The notes: generated from the sequence alone by a model not told the origin. Shown: positions 47,530 through 64,000, numbered from the stretch's first letter. The stretch is DNA of 64,000 nt from Cristatella mucedo (GCA_009760855.2 WPIO01000023.1:5260501-5324500); one strand, 5' to 3'. Made by a program: numbers and translations.

Positions 47530-48482
47530 TCATGATAAAACCAACTTACTGATTATGGACAAACTAAATGTGAATAAGAAATTGGTAAGATTAACGCTCG
47601 AAAATCGGCTCTGCCAGCATGTCTCATTGAATCAGCTAGTAATCTAGGTATCATGTTCCAAAGTGACCTCTCATTAGACGACCATATCAGCTCTACAATC
47701 AAGTCTGCCTACTTTCAGCTTCATAACATCGCTAAAATTCGGGCTTGTTTAGACAGGGCTACCTCATTTAAGTTGGTCCATGCATTTGTGACATCCCGTC
47801 TTGACTTCTGTAACTTACTGCTTGCTGTTCTATCGGCCTGTGCAGTCAAGTGCTTCCAGCAGATGCATAACTCTGCAGCTGGGCTTGTCTGTCGCGAGCA
47901 TCACAGTTGCCATATCACACCACTTCTCGTCGACCGGCACTGGCTCCCAGTCAAGCAACGCATAGACTTCAAGCTTCTGTCACTTGCGTTTAGGTCCCTT
48001 CATTCTTTGGCTCCAGCCTACCTATCAGATTTACTCCCCACGAGGCTAAGCATCATAGCACTTGTTTTTTGTAATCTAATCGCGTACATATACCTCGTAT
48101 AAAGCTGAAATTCTTTTGAGACGTGATTTTAGTTAGTATGCTCCCAAAGCCTGGAACTCACTTCCGACTTACGTCACGACACCTCCTGACTTAACCATAT
48201 TTAAAAAGAAACTAAAAACACACCTATTTATCACAGCCCTTAGTGGGTCCCTGTGATTTGACCTTTATATGCATATGCGTGCTGACACTGTGCATGCTAC
48301 CACTGACCATACTTGCATGCTGACCTTGTGCATACCACCTCTAACCACGTTATTCTTGTTGTTTATTGAGCATGCTACCATTAGCCATTTGATCATGCTT
48401 CCTTTGCAGCAAATGTTAAGTGCCTAGAAATATATTGAGTTCTCGAAGCACGTTATATCAAATGTATTATTATTATTGTTGT
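47530..48482 (+). mobile_element. LINE family A, 5'-truncated copy
   Basis: Starts after the YADD box. A 149-codon frame (47653-48102) shows [47 protein letters not shown] and LAPAYLSDLLP. The frame breaks beyond 48060. It ends with the gcaaatgttaagtgcctaga tail and ATT repeats at 48465-48489. Confidence 0.8.
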
Positions 48483-48627
48483 TATTATTGTACGTATTGT
48501 ACGTATGAGTGCACATATGTGTGTGCGTGTGTGAATAGGTGGGCAATATTGTGCAAGCGCATTCACCATCAGATCTCTGCAGTATGCCATATGTGGCTCA
48601 TCTATTACCGCTGCCCTAGCGTGGTAT

Positions 48628-48706
48628 GTATGTATGTATCTCCGTCTGTAACTCCACAAACTCCACAAAGCCACAAAGACTATGTGGGTGTTACGCAGAA
48701 GCGTGG
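48628..48706 (-). mobile_element. LINE family B, minimal 3' end (minus)
   Basis: atctccgtctgtaactccac, gccacaaagactatgtgggt and gttacgcagaag are the reversed family B terminal sequence. A tatgtatgtatgtat stretch stands in for the usual (CATTA)n tail. Confidence 0.6.
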
Positions 48707-49720
48707 TCTCACGATCGGCCATTGCTGCAAGTGAAGGCTCTGTAATACTGCCACCATAGTAGTACGTACCAATGTTAATTAATGCTCATTGATGCTCAGC
48801 AAACGTTTGGCATGGCAGCTCTAGCGCTCTCTTTACTGCACTACTTGTGTACCTAATCCCAACCCCAATGGAACCGAGTAAGTAGCCAGCCATTTGGCAG
48901 CAATTAATCCACCCAAAGGTTCGGCCAGCGATTCGGTGCCAGCACGATGTCGTATGGTCGTAGAGCCGCTCGTCTCGCGAACGACAAGCAAAGAAGCGCC
49001 ACAGTAGTAGCTGCGCAAACTGCTGCGAGGGCCAGCGCCGCAGCCGAGCTGACGGACCTCCCCGTCACATGGCAATCGCGCCGCCACCGAGCTGTCGCAC
49101 CGCCGCCGAGTGGCGCGGCAGCAGCGCAGCCGTAGTGCTGCTGCCGCGTCGCCGCTTGCCGCTGCACCGGGTCGCCGCAGGCAGCGCTGCCACACCGAGG
49201 CCACTACGATGCTGCTATGCCACGCCGCCCGATCCCAGCGCCGTCGCGGGAGCCGCCTCCTGCGAAGCCGCGCTTGCTGCCTTCCGCCGAAGGCATGCAG
49301 TTCTTGGCAGTGCGTTCGCGAAGCACTGCCGGGGCCCCGTGCGCCTTCGAGCGCATGTGGTGGGAGGGGGCACCGAAGTTGCATGGCCGGACTTGACGTA
49401 GGAGCTGTATGGCCGCGTCGTCCACTGCCCGGCGACGAATCGACGAGAACTGCACTCTCCCTGCGAAGCTGCATCCACTGCGAGCGACGACCGCGATATC
49501 CTGTCGTTTCGCCGGGATGGGATGTAAATGGCATACTCACTTGGATCTTTCGCGGCAATGGCGCGAGGCATGGCGACCTGCTGGCGCTTGGCTCTCTTCG
49601 ATTCTGGAGTGAACAGGCACACTGGCAACCGTCCTACATTACACGGGACGTGTGACAATCTCGTGCCGCTTTCCCGCAGCAGCAGTGCAACTAGTGCTCC
49701 AGTTAATACGCTGCACCTCT
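48707..49720. other. GC/CpG-rich segment, no gene resolved
   Basis: From about 48950 to 49480 the sequence is GC- and CpG-rich (gccgccgag-type triplets), so all frames on both strands are open for long distances. I cannot single out a coding frame. It could be a CpG island, possibly a distal promoter or 5' exon of the TDG-like gene at 51979, or an unrecognised exon. Confidence 0.3.
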
Positions 49721-49939
49721 TTCAGAGGCAGCACAGCAGCGGATATCATGGCTTGGCCATGCGCTTGGCATCAGTTTTCCAGTGGCAAAGCTCTGCTGTG
49801 CTATCGTTCGCTAGTGAATCTGAGCCCTCATCGAGAAGCGACGACATTTCAGTGGTTCGGTCTTAGCTTAAACTTAGCTGTACACTTCCTGTCTGCTTTG
49901 CGAAAACCAGTCAACGATACTTCCTTAGACTACGTGCTA

Positions 49940-50125
49940 CGTTTCTTCTCAGCAGTAGGGAGCAGCAGAGCTCTGGCCTGGTTTGCTGCCCGCTCATTCT
50001 AGCTCATCTGCTGCTATACTATATTATATTGCTATAATATAATATAGTGTATATATATATAGTATTATAATATAATATAATATATTATATTATATTATCT
50101 GCTGCTCCCTAGTAAAGGCCTGGCT
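49940..50125. repeat. AT-rich palindrome flanked by inverted CAGCAG arms
   Basis: Arms cagtagggagcagcag (about 49952) and ctgctgctccctagta (about 50098) are inverted copies. They enclose ~85 bp of tataatataatata palindromic sequence at about 50020-50096. The whole region could fold into a long hairpin. Confidence 0.65.
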
Positions 50126-51978
50126 GCTTGCTAGCTCGCTTTGACGGGCTAGCGGCAGTGGCTGAAGTCGCTGAGCTGACCAAGCTTGTGGATTTCGACC
50201 GACGCTTGTTGAGGATTCCTGTTCTCAATGGAGTCTATCAGTAGGTAGGGTGAATTCACAGGCAAGCGTACATTTGGTCAACTGAATGCCAACGCTGAAA
50301 GCCTAACCTTGGAGGTTACCCTCGATGCACTTGCAATTCGCCACCCCCCCCCCAGCCTAAGCAGTGAGAAACCAGTGAAGCATAGACCTAAACCCACTGT
50401 GCTCGACGTCGGACGGGATTTCTGCAAACGCAGCTATCTCTTAGAAAAATTAGCGGAGGCAGCTACTGACTATGAACGAAATTTGCAGAGAAAAACTGCC
50501 CTACATATGGTCGAGTAGGTCTGGGTTGCCTGAAAACGCCCAGGTGAGTTACGAGTCGGGTATAACACCGACCGCCTTACCGTTTGAATGGAAAACCCGG
50601 ATTCCAACCCACGACCCTCTTTTCTTACCTTAAACATCACGGCTGTATACTTTCCTTTCCCGGTAGCCTCGTATATCCAGCAACTCACTTCATGTTTATT
50701 AAATCTCCCGCCGAGAAAAGGGGGAGGGGCAGACGAACACGTAAGCCGGTACCCCAGCGGTAGCCAATAAACATCTTATTCACTGGCACAAGGAGCCAAT
50801 AGTCTTGCTGCCTTCAGCGGCACAAATTCGGACGTCAGAGACCGCTGTCACGCCGCCCGTTGAATATTTACGGAATAGCGCTCCTCGAAGCATTGTAGTT
50901 GTTCTTTACCACAAATCAGGATAAAGCATGTGAGTGTTTCCGAAATCTGTCAGGGACCAGTATCGGAAGGTTTTGAAGCAGCCGGTGCTTTATGGCGGCT
51001 TTTATTATATTTGCTTTCCTCTATTTCGGAAAGGCCGATTCTAGCGACCTTTATGTACGGCTCCCGCCGGGGTCAGGCGGCCTTGCCTTTGTTTTCGGAC
51101 CAGCTCCAACAGTAGAGTGTGATCTCGAGTTCTTTCATCTCATCCCCTTCGTTTTTAGCTGCCCATCTTAGCGGACGAACGTGCCGAGAGCGAGCGAGCA
51201 TTTTAGGCCCCCACCCCCCCCCCGGTCGAAGTCCACCACAATTTGCTTAGATGTGGTCCGCTTGTTTGTGTGTCCATGCTGGCCGGGCATGGGGAAGGAG
51301 GAGGTGTAGCAAGTGGCAAACAGCAAGGGTGGTCTATAGACGGCTGGGCGTGGGCTGGGGGTTGGGGGGTTTGGCTATGGCGGGCACGTGTCGCACGGCT
51401 TGGCCTTTCGCTGGCTGGCCGCCGAGGTGGGCCAGCGAGCACCTGCTTGGATGGAACGGGCCTCCGCCGCCGCCGGCGTGGAGGCACGACCTGGGCGGCA
51501 GCTTTTGCTGAGTGGCCTGACGGAGCCGAAACCGAGTTTCGAGTGGCTTGTACGGTTAAGTTTAGCTCATAGCTCGTAGTGGGATCCGACGTCACAGCTG
51601 GATCAACGGGATCAACCAGCACTCTCCAGTTCCTGCCATGCAGCTCGTATTTGCAGCAGCAGCAGCAGCAACAACTGTGGTGCTGGTGCTGCTGCTGCTG
51701 CCCCTCTGCAGCCATCAAGTGGCTTGTCTATTCCATCCAGAGTGCCACCAGGACTTGTGCTCTGCCACCTCGCTGTGTGAAGCACCAGTCACTGGCGCCA
51801 TGCTAGCTCGGCTGCCGCTGCTGCATGCCAATGCTGTGCTTGGCTGCTGCTGCTGCACGCGCCAATTCTGTGCACGCTCGCCGGCAGGTCTGCTTGGCCT
51901 TTGCCGTCGCTCAACGTTCGCGGCGTAGACTCGCCGAGCTCGGCTCCGCCACAAGACGTCGTCGGACGGCAGCAGTCG
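50126..51978. other. Upstream region of the TDG-like gene, no gene resolved
   Basis: Contains C runs at 50343-50353 and 51210-51220, and a CAG/CTG-rich stretch at 51655-51705. An ATG at 51638 opens MQLVFAAAAAATTVVLVLLL, a signal-peptide-like start of a Cys-rich frame to 51928. The frame runs through the CAG tract and may be chance. A tRNA-like minus-strand segment lies near 50570-50625. The frame of the following gene is already open from 51781. Confidence 0.3.
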
Positions 51979-57644
<5,666 letters not shown>

Positions 57645-58978
57645 AAGCTCTTCCGACCTCCAGCTCGAGAGCCCCCCCTGTCCCACCTGCTGATGCTGAG
57701 CACAGCATGAGGTGACGGTCATGTAAATAAGTGCTATCGTCAATAAGCGATTGGCTATCAGCGACCGAGGCAGGTTATTTAGCTGCAACCTAGGCAACCG
57801 TCTGCCTGCCTACTTTTGTCGTGCTTCACTGGCCACTGTTTATGTAATGTAATGTAATGTGCATATATATTTCTGTGCTACCCATGACTTACCTTGACTA
57901 ATGGCGGTGATGAGAAGGATGCACCAATCGAATCCTGCTGTACTGCCGTGCCCTACGTCTTTTGTTGTTTGGTTGCAAGCGGTATTATCTTGCAGCTGCG
58001 TAAGCCGGCAGCCGCTGACTTCGCTGAAAATGTTGACTAATAAAGGGCACTGGATACTTATTAATCGTACATGCTGAGAGTCTTCATTAAAAAAATGTTG
58101 TGCAAACAACATTCGCCTATGTAAGTTAATCGCTTCGTTCCACTGGGCATGCCAAGTCAATGAAGAGCTTTTGCTGCGGCTGCTGCTGCTCTGATGCTGC
58201 TGCAGCACTGCAAAAGTTCGAGAATGTCTTCGCAGTCGCCACAGGACTATCGATAACACCACTTGTTGCTGGACGAAAACGAGAGAAAGAAAAATATTCC
58301 AGGCAGTATGAAAGGCAGTGCATCTAATGGATATTTCTGTATAAGAATTAACTTCCCAAGAAAGACGAGACGAGAAAAGGCGAGAAAACGTGCCAGCCGA
58401 GAAGAGGTGCTGCTTAACGCACCCCACCTCAGGGCTAACTTATCTCAGCGCAGTAGCACATGCACCGTGACGACCTTGCCCCACCCACTTCAGCCGCCAG
58501 CACATGTTCTCTACTAGCTCATTGTTAGGACAGCCTCCAATGGGTGACCTGCTGCGATCGAAGGGCAAACACCGGAGTCGGATCTCGCGACGACCGTACG
58601 CAATGCTCTAATAAATAACGCACGAGGATTGCAATGCGTTCATCTCTCAGTTCCGATTGCTGTATAAAAAAAAGTGCGACGCACGAATTTATCGCTGCTG
58701 TCGCCGAAGCTGTCTCGTCGATGCTGAAAAAAAGAGAAGTTCTAAAAAGGCAATCGCAAGACAGCATTGCTTGTACACTGTATCCGGCTGCTAGAATAAA
58801 TAATATCTCATTCGCTTACGTTCGCAGATGAAAGTGAGCATGTGTCGTGGGGAGGTTTTGTGACTAACAAAAAACCTCTTCCCACGTACGTGCGTTTCCT
58901 TACGTTTCGTTGAGTTCTACTCGGTAATTTACAGGCCGCCGGTTAGCTTTTACAAATTGTATTCCTTCACCTTGGCAG
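57645..58978. other. 3' flank of the TDG-like gene, nothing else recognised
   Basis: Contains a taatgtaatgtaatgt stretch at 57844-57860, like an orphan reversed LINE B tail. Open frames on both strands lack family resemblance. Confidence 0.35.
58039..58044 (+). terminator. Possible poly(A) signal of the TDG-like gene
   Basis: AATAAA on the coding strand, 394 bp after the stop codon at 57644. AATAAG variants lie nearer, at about 57726 and 57740. Confidence 0.4.
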
Positions 58979-59280
58979 TAGCATCTAGTCGGCTCCGTCC
59001 GTACCTGAGGTCTGGAGGTTATCAAACTACAAGCTATTTCAGCAGAAGCAGTAGAGTGACCCATGAGGGGGCGATGCTGCTGGAGCACTACCACGTCGAG
59101 GATGACTTTTTAAGCTGGCTGCTCAACTCGGAGCGGAGGCTCAACGAGAGTGGCGTCGACCCAGCTACGCGGCACATGCAAGCATCGGTATTCCTGGCAG
59201 GCGGCGCATTAACACTCGCTACGAGTTTTCCTAAGGCGGTGAAGTATGGCTACGCCCAGCTGCGTGCAACGCTTACGAAG
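58979..59280 (+). CDS. Coding exon of an unassigned, possibly mitochondrial protein
   Basis: An acceptor-like ttcaccttggcag precedes, and a donor (acgaag/gtattg) follows, 302 bp that are open in one frame. The translation starts ASSRLRPYLRSGGYQTTSYF, an Arg/Ser-rich stretch typical of a mitochondrial presequence. It continues with RVTHEGAMLLEHYHVEDDFL, then SW, an ESGVDPATRHMQASVFLAGG segment and KAVKYGYAQLR. The FLSW...SG...M...A..FLAGG pattern faintly recalls TMEM160, a mitochondrial membrane protein, but the helix is weak and I cannot confirm it. No flanking exons were found. The frame has no ATG until 59071, so it is unlikely to be a first exon unless the start is upstream. Confidence 0.4.
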
Positions 59281-59736
59281 GTATTGTTTTGAGTTTTGCC
59301 CTGAAGCTGAAGAGAGGCTTCGGCGGTCGGACTCGCAGAGTGAAAGCGCAGGCAGAAGCTGCGCAGAAGCGAAGGCGAAAGCGAGGCTGCCGCCTGGGCA
59401 AGGGCAAGGTCGGAGGTGCTGATTGGAGGAGCTGACGAGGAGGAGGAGGAGGAGGCGGCGAAACAGGTGTTGGGCCGAGCTGACCGAAGGCTGGACCGAG
59501 CACAGAATTGGCCGAAGGAGGAGGCTGGAGCGGCCGGAGGCGAACGTGCACCGAGCGGCACGGAGCGCGACACGGAAGCGCCGGAAGCTAGCAGCGAGTG
59601 AGCGGAAACTGGCGGAAACGGCGGCCTACGAAGCGGCGAAGATTAGTGAGGTGACGTCAGCCTGCGGGCTGCGGCTGTCGGCCGCTGGGCTATGAAGCGC
59701 CGTTGCGCAGCAGCGAAGTGGCCAGAGATCAGATAT

Positions 59737-59767
<31 letters not shown>

Positions 59768-60185
59768 ACAGAGATCGTGCCTCGGTGCCGTTCAACTGCG
59801 CGTTACTCGTAAGTGAGGCGTGGCCGGAGGCGCCCGCCTCACTGAAGAAATTCGAGGCGACAGCAGCTGCGGTCCTGAAGATGGCAGGTTCGACGTCGGC
59901 CGGAAATGACGTTGAGAAGGCGGCAGCAGAAGTCAGCTCTGCGACGACAGACAGCGTGGCAACGACGATGGATGAAGCGACGACGGGGGCAGGCAATAGC
60001 GGCTCGGCGGCAGAGACTGGTTCAACGGCGGAGACGGGTACTGCATCATCTGAGTCTGGTAGCGCGGTGAAGATATATATATATATGACCCAGCGATGTC
60101 GGAAAGCTGGCGCCATACATAGACGGAAGGTTATAAAATGCCGTGCTATCACCTACCTCATCCTAGCGGCAGTTACCTAGCCCAG
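59281..60185. other. GC-rich purine-rich segment with a (GCG)n tract
   Basis: A run of about eleven GCG triplets at 59737-59765 lies in a 162-codon ATG frame (59692-60180, plus), giving poly-Ala followed by a Ser/Thr/Gly/Glu-rich stretch. The minus strand is equally open. There is no recognisable domain, so I do not call it a gene. It may be intron of the gene at 58979. Confidence 0.3.
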
Positions 60186-60334
60186 TGCTGGATGAAAAGG
60201 TAATAGCATGCCTGCTTAAGAGCACGGCGTTCACTGTGTAGCAGCCAACGGGGACTATGCTACTAAATGCTGGTCTGTGACAGACTAATATGGCGCTGTC
60301 GTGCGTAGCTACTTAATTTTGGTTCTATGGTAAT

Positions 60335-61075
60335 AATAATAATAATGCACTTGATAAAGCGCCCTCAGAGAACTTAATCTCTCTCTAGGCGCTTTACATT
60401 TGCTGCAAAGGGAAATGCAGTTGAATGGTGAGTAAAATCATGCTTGATAAACAAACAAAATTAATAACATGGTTAGGGGTGACATGCATAGCGTCAGCAT
60501 GCAAATGTGGTTAGTGGCAGCATACACAGTGTCAGCACGCATAAGCACATCAAGGACGAATCACAGGGACCCACTAAATGCTGTCCTAAATAGGTCTTTT
60601 TAAATTCTTTTTAAATGTGGTCAGGTCAGGGGATGTTATGACGCAGGTCAGGAGGGAGTTCCAGGCTTTGGGAGCATACAAACTAAATGCACGGTATCCA
60701 AAGGATTTGAGATTTGTACGGGGTATTTGTAGACTGTTGGATTCCGAAAAGTGGGTGGTACGATGCTTGGCCTGATGGGGGAGTATATCGGAGAGATAGG
60801 CTGCAGCCAAAGAATGAAGTGACCTAAAAGTGAGCGACAAAACCTTGAAGTCAATCTGTTGCTTGACTGGTAGCCAGTGCAGGTTGGCGAGAAGTGGAGA
60901 AATGTGGCAACTGCGACGCTCACGACAGACAAGCCTAGCTGCGGAGTTCTGCACCAGCTGCCATCGCCTGTTCGCACATGCAGGTAGGCCAGCGAGCAGT
61001 GAGTTTCAGAAGTCGAGACGGGATGTCACGAATGCATGGACCAACTTAGATGTGGTATCCTTATCTAAAAAAGCG
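60335..61075 (-). mobile_element. LINE family A, 3' half (minus)
   Basis: The tail is at 60335-60415. The minus-strand frame then has [53 protein letters not shown] and AWNSLLTC, with small frame breaks. It ends abruptly at about 61075 within the [20 protein letters not shown] segment, where the LTR-like block begins. Confidence 0.8.
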
Positions 61076-61457
61076 TGTTATTTTCCAACAGTGCGATGTC
61101 AAGCTTTGTTGCTGCCCCGTTTGATTTGCGATCTTGAGATCAATTGGGAATGTGGCTTATTTATGGTATTCGTAGTTTATGGGTCAGTGGAATTTTTTGC
61201 CTTGTTATTGCCACTACAGCCAATTTATGACAGAGTTATATATATATATGGCCCAGCAGAGTATGTGGCGCTGCTGTTGATTTATGGGCCGTTGGGATTC
61301 ATGGCGGTGATTGTTAAGTAACGGGCTGCAGAGGCCGGGAGTTACGACGGACGATAACGCCGGACAGAGCGGTTGCGTACTGGCCCGCTGCTCCGGCGTC
61401 CGTATGAATGAATAAACGTCTCTGTGACCGCCGCTTCGGGGTTCGGCGCGGTGTCAC
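61076..61457 (+). mobile_element. Possible solo LTR inserted into the LINE
   Basis: The block begins tgttattttccaac and ends cgcggtgtcaca (TG...CA). It carries AATAAA at 61411-61416, ~40 bp before its end, followed by a GC-rich leader, as in an LTR R-U5. It abruptly interrupts the LINE family A copy, which does not resume after it. No second LTR, primer site or protein is visible, so it is tentative. Confidence 0.3.
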
Positions 61458-61684
61458 ATACCTGCGGTCAGGAGACCATCAACCTACAGATTCGATGACT
61501 CGGCTCACGGCTGCGGCGACAGCGATATTTCCGAAGCTGGGCGTTAATGAAACGCTGGCGTTTTCCACCACCAGATAATGACCGTCGAGATATAATTCGC
61601 GGTTCCTGAAACTATACTGCGGTCGTTAGAGCGAGTCATGCCGTAATCTATGGCTAGGCGGCGTAAAAGCGAAGGTCGTGTAAT

Positions 61685-61770
61685 GATAATAATAATAATA
61701 ATAATAACACGTTTGATAGAGCGCCCTAAGAATACTCAATCTCTTTCGAGGCACTTTACATCTGCAGAGA
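61685..61770 (-). mobile_element. LINE family A 3' tail (minus)
   Basis: ataataataataataataac, tttgatagagcgccctaaga and ctcaatctctttcgaggcac. An isolated reversed tail. Confidence 0.7.
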
Positions 61771-62145
61771 AGAGTTGGGCGCCGTGACTTGGAGTCAAGC
61801 AGTTCAGTGATGTTGCGCGGGAGTCGCGCGAGAGTTGTCCTACACACAATGGCTGCGCTTCTATTCGCTCGTTCTTTGTCGCTCGCACTTCGCGCCTTTC
61901 ACTCTTTGCGCGGTTTAGTGCCCTTAAATTTTGCTTCTGCCTTATTATGTACACTTGTGGCCTAGCCTCTACGTTAGGGCCTTTGACGTCAGTTTATCGC
62001 CTGCCCTCTGATATGCATTTATTACTGGGTCCATAGATGAGGGTAGAGTTTTCAATGGTCGAGGCAAAAGAAGTTACGAGCGCAATAACCCGCCGCGTGG
62101 AATATGGTGGTCCTACTTGTGCATCACTCCGGCGCTATTTGGCGT
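61771..62145. other. Intergenic, nothing recognised
   Basis: No gene or repeat seen. Confidence 0.35.
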
Positions 62146-62146
62146 A

Positions 62147-62207
62147 AATACATCGTCGTGGTTTCGTCATGCGACGAAATTCTTCATGTAACGAAACCAT
62201 GACGATG
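62147..62207. repeat. 18-bp-arm hairpin
   Basis: acatcgtcgtggtttcgt at about 62150 and acgaaaccatgacgatgt at about 62190 are inverted with one mismatch, around a ~23-bp loop. A further copy of the right arm (acgaaaccacgacgatgt) is at about 62341. Confidence 0.8.
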
Positions 62208-62224
62208 TACTTATATATACGATG

Positions 62225-62286
<62 letters not shown>

Positions 62287-62360
62287 CATTGTATGGCGCC
62301 TTAACAGAACTTATATATATATTTAGAAATTATTCATGTAACGAAACCACGACGATGTAT

Positions 62361-62422
<62 letters not shown>

Positions 62423-62600
62423 ATTCATTGTATGGCGCCTTAACAAAACTTATATCTATTTAGGCGCTTAACAAATGCCACGGGGCCCGGCAACAAAGGC
62501 AACCCGGCAACAAAGCCCAGGATCTCGATCGTCTTATACATTCGTATTGACCTCGGTCGTTAAGGAAGAGCACCTTAACCGCCGGGCCAAACCAGCGCTA
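62208..62600 (-). repeat. Minus-strand SINE with duplicated tail and two (AT)n tracts
   Basis: The SINE head in reverse (ccgccgggccaaaccagcgc, gacctcggtcgttaaggaag) lies at 62550-62598. Its tail (ttcattgtatggcgccttaa, tatttaggcgctta) is at 62422-62475. A second copy of the tail plus hairpin arm at 62283-62360, and AT runs at 62229-62283 and 62362-62421, show a local tandem duplication of about 140-170 bp. Confidence 0.65.
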
Positions 62601-63724
62601 GTGCTTTAATGGCTGCTGCTGGATGGATACGAGTTGGCCTCCGCGACTGTCGAATAGACTGCTTTAAGCTACACATAACGCGGACTTGCTGCAGGTGCGG
62701 GCGATGCCTCGTTGCTGCGCTTAGTTCCAGTAGCATTGGCACAGCGGCGTGTGTTGGCTGGACCTACAATTTGCTGGCCGCGATAGACGGCGGTTCAGGC
62801 ATCGCCGGCATTGTCGCTTTTCGGAAGAAACTAGCGCCGCCGCATTTTCGCGGCCACGGCGTGATTAGTGCCAAAAGCCGCTACGACCTCGCTTGTAACA
62901 CTAGCATGTGAACAGCGCGTAAGAAAGACTTGGCAGTGCTAAAGGGAAAAAAGGGGCTCGAGTCTTAATTCTAATCCGTGCGTCACCCCCCGAGCAGCGA
63001 GGCGATTGTTGAGCACCTTGGTCGTTGCCCGACTGTGTTTCATGTCCGGTAGATTGTTGGTATGACGCCGGTACTACTTCTCTACTAAACCGTCGGTGAG
63101 CAGATGTTGGGAGCACTATCAGGACGGGCCGGTGCACAGCTGTGGTCCGTCGCTGATGTGGCGTGGACACAGGCCGGTTCGGTCCTCCCGCCAACTCACG
63201 GGGATGACTCGCTGTGGCTGTGGAGGGAGTGAGGGGAGGATGGAAGCGCCAGCCTAGGTCGGCGACTGCTCGCGGTGGAAGACTTAGAGAGAGAATGGTT
63301 TCCGTTCTGGCCGACAGACAGGCGGAAACAAGGTACGGAGCAAACCAGGCTGGAGGTCAAGGGCCTGTGCTTCCTTCAGTTGATGCGTGCTGGCCAGGCG
63401 AGAAGCAGGCCTCTCGCCTCGGCGGTTGCGGGTGTCGACTTTTGGTTTCGTTGAAAAGTTGACCGCGGTCAATTTCCAATGCGCTAATAAACTGTTTGTG
63501 AGAGCCGATTTCGGCCGAGCACCTGGCGTCGGGCTGATGAGTCCGCTGTCGCGTGCCTTTATTGCGATTCCTTCCTATGGATCGCCGAAAAAAAAATCAC
63601 AGAGTCTATAAAGTTAAAACGGGTTTTAACCAGGGTCGGTCGGGTTAGAACGAGCCGAGCTGTCTGCATACTGTACATTGAGCTGCTGTCACTGGCTGGT
63701 TGATGGTTTTCACGAGTGTTCGGT
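62601..63724. other. Intergenic, nothing recognised
   Basis: A 100-codon ATG frame at 62609-62911 (+) is Cys/Gly/Ala-rich, has no family resemblance and no splice context. The rest is non-coding to my reading. Confidence 0.3.
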
Positions 63725-63792
63725 TCAATAATGATAATAATGCATTTATATTGCACCCTCAGAGAACTTTACATGTTTCTAAGCACAATTCA
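63725..63792 (-). mobile_element. LINE family A 3' tail, diverged (minus)
   Basis: aataatgataataatgcatt, tatattgcaccctcagagaa and tgtttctaagcaca follow the reversed family A tail with deletions. No feature is seen from here to the window end. Confidence 0.5.
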
Positions 63793-64000
63793 TTTCACTG
63801 CATCTGCCGACAGATACCTCAGACATAGGCGAGAGCTTAGATTTTCTTATTAGCTCACCTTTCGAAGCAGTAAACTGTATTTAAAGGCAAACTTCTGCAT
63901 TAGCATTTACATATTAGCAATGTATCGGTGCCTCTCTAGCTATACGCTAACGTCGGTGAGCGAGTGCAGCCCGGACCGCCGGCTGTGTGCCTGCTGAGGT

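Noticed and set aside
48833-49655. Long open frames on both strands (about 241 codons minus, 181 plus)
   Set aside because: All frames are open because of CpG-rich composition; no domain, and no way to choose one.
51638-51928. A secreted Cys-rich small protein starting with a signal-peptide-like MQLVFAAAAAATTVV
   Set aside because: The hydrophobic start comes from CAG/CTG repeats; no exon signals and it overlaps the open leader of the TDG-like gene in another frame.
59692-60180. A 162-codon Ala/Ser/Thr-rich frame
   Set aside because: Driven by a (GCG)n tract and GC-rich sequence; the opposite strand is open too and it ends in an (AT)n run.

Overview
This is a eukaryotic (animal) nuclear window. 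The genes are split by GT-AG introns, about half of the sequence is decayed transposons and microsatellites, and there is no operon or prokaryotic structure. The most diagnostic small protein, a 69-residue UQCC6/BRAWNIN homologue, looks arthropod-like from recall of the family. An arthropod, perhaps a chelicerate such as a tick, is therefore my best guess, but the sequence alone does not settle this.

Genes from left to right. (1) 493-1844 (+): the last four exons of a nucleoside-phosphorylase-fold protein. (2) 18474-18683 (-): UQCC6, a complex III assembly microprotein. (3) 19168-19207 (+): a short first coding exon, head to head with UQCC6 and probably the start of TDG. (4) 26572-35208 (+): the body of thymine DNA glycosylase (TDG) in six exons, with the catalytic GINPG motif and the DNA-wedge SSSARC motif intact. 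(5) 51979-57644 (+): a second, previously unremarked TDG-like gene. It has the same exon architecture, one exon of exactly the same length and one exon pair of the same summed length, but the catalytic motif has become GASHG and the wedge residues are deleted. It also carries a new Ala/Pro-rich N-terminal half of about 300 residues. It looks like a conserved pseudo-glycosylase. (6) About 58979-59280 (+): one unassigned exon with a mitochondrial-presequence-like stretch.

The rest is repeats. Two CR1/L2-type LINE families dominate. Family A ends in a conserved block plus (ATT)n, and family B ends in (CATTA)n; both are 5'-truncated and mostly frameshifted. There are tRNA-derived SINEs whose 3' ends copy the family A tail, a SPIN-like hAT miniature element in the TDG 5' region, and a ~2 kb foldback element in the large TDG intron. 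There is also a ~280 bp repeat present head-to-head and singly, a ~175 bp satellite-like repeat in two clusters of opposite orientation, a 19-bp minisatellite, and long (TC)n, (TG)n and (TA)n tracts.

Functionally the unique genes form a TDG neighbourhood: a probable shared UQCC6/TDG promoter (an arrangement I recall also in human), TDG itself, and a downstream tandem TDG duplicate that kept the fold but lost the chemistry. That duplicate is the strongest candidate for something undescribed here.
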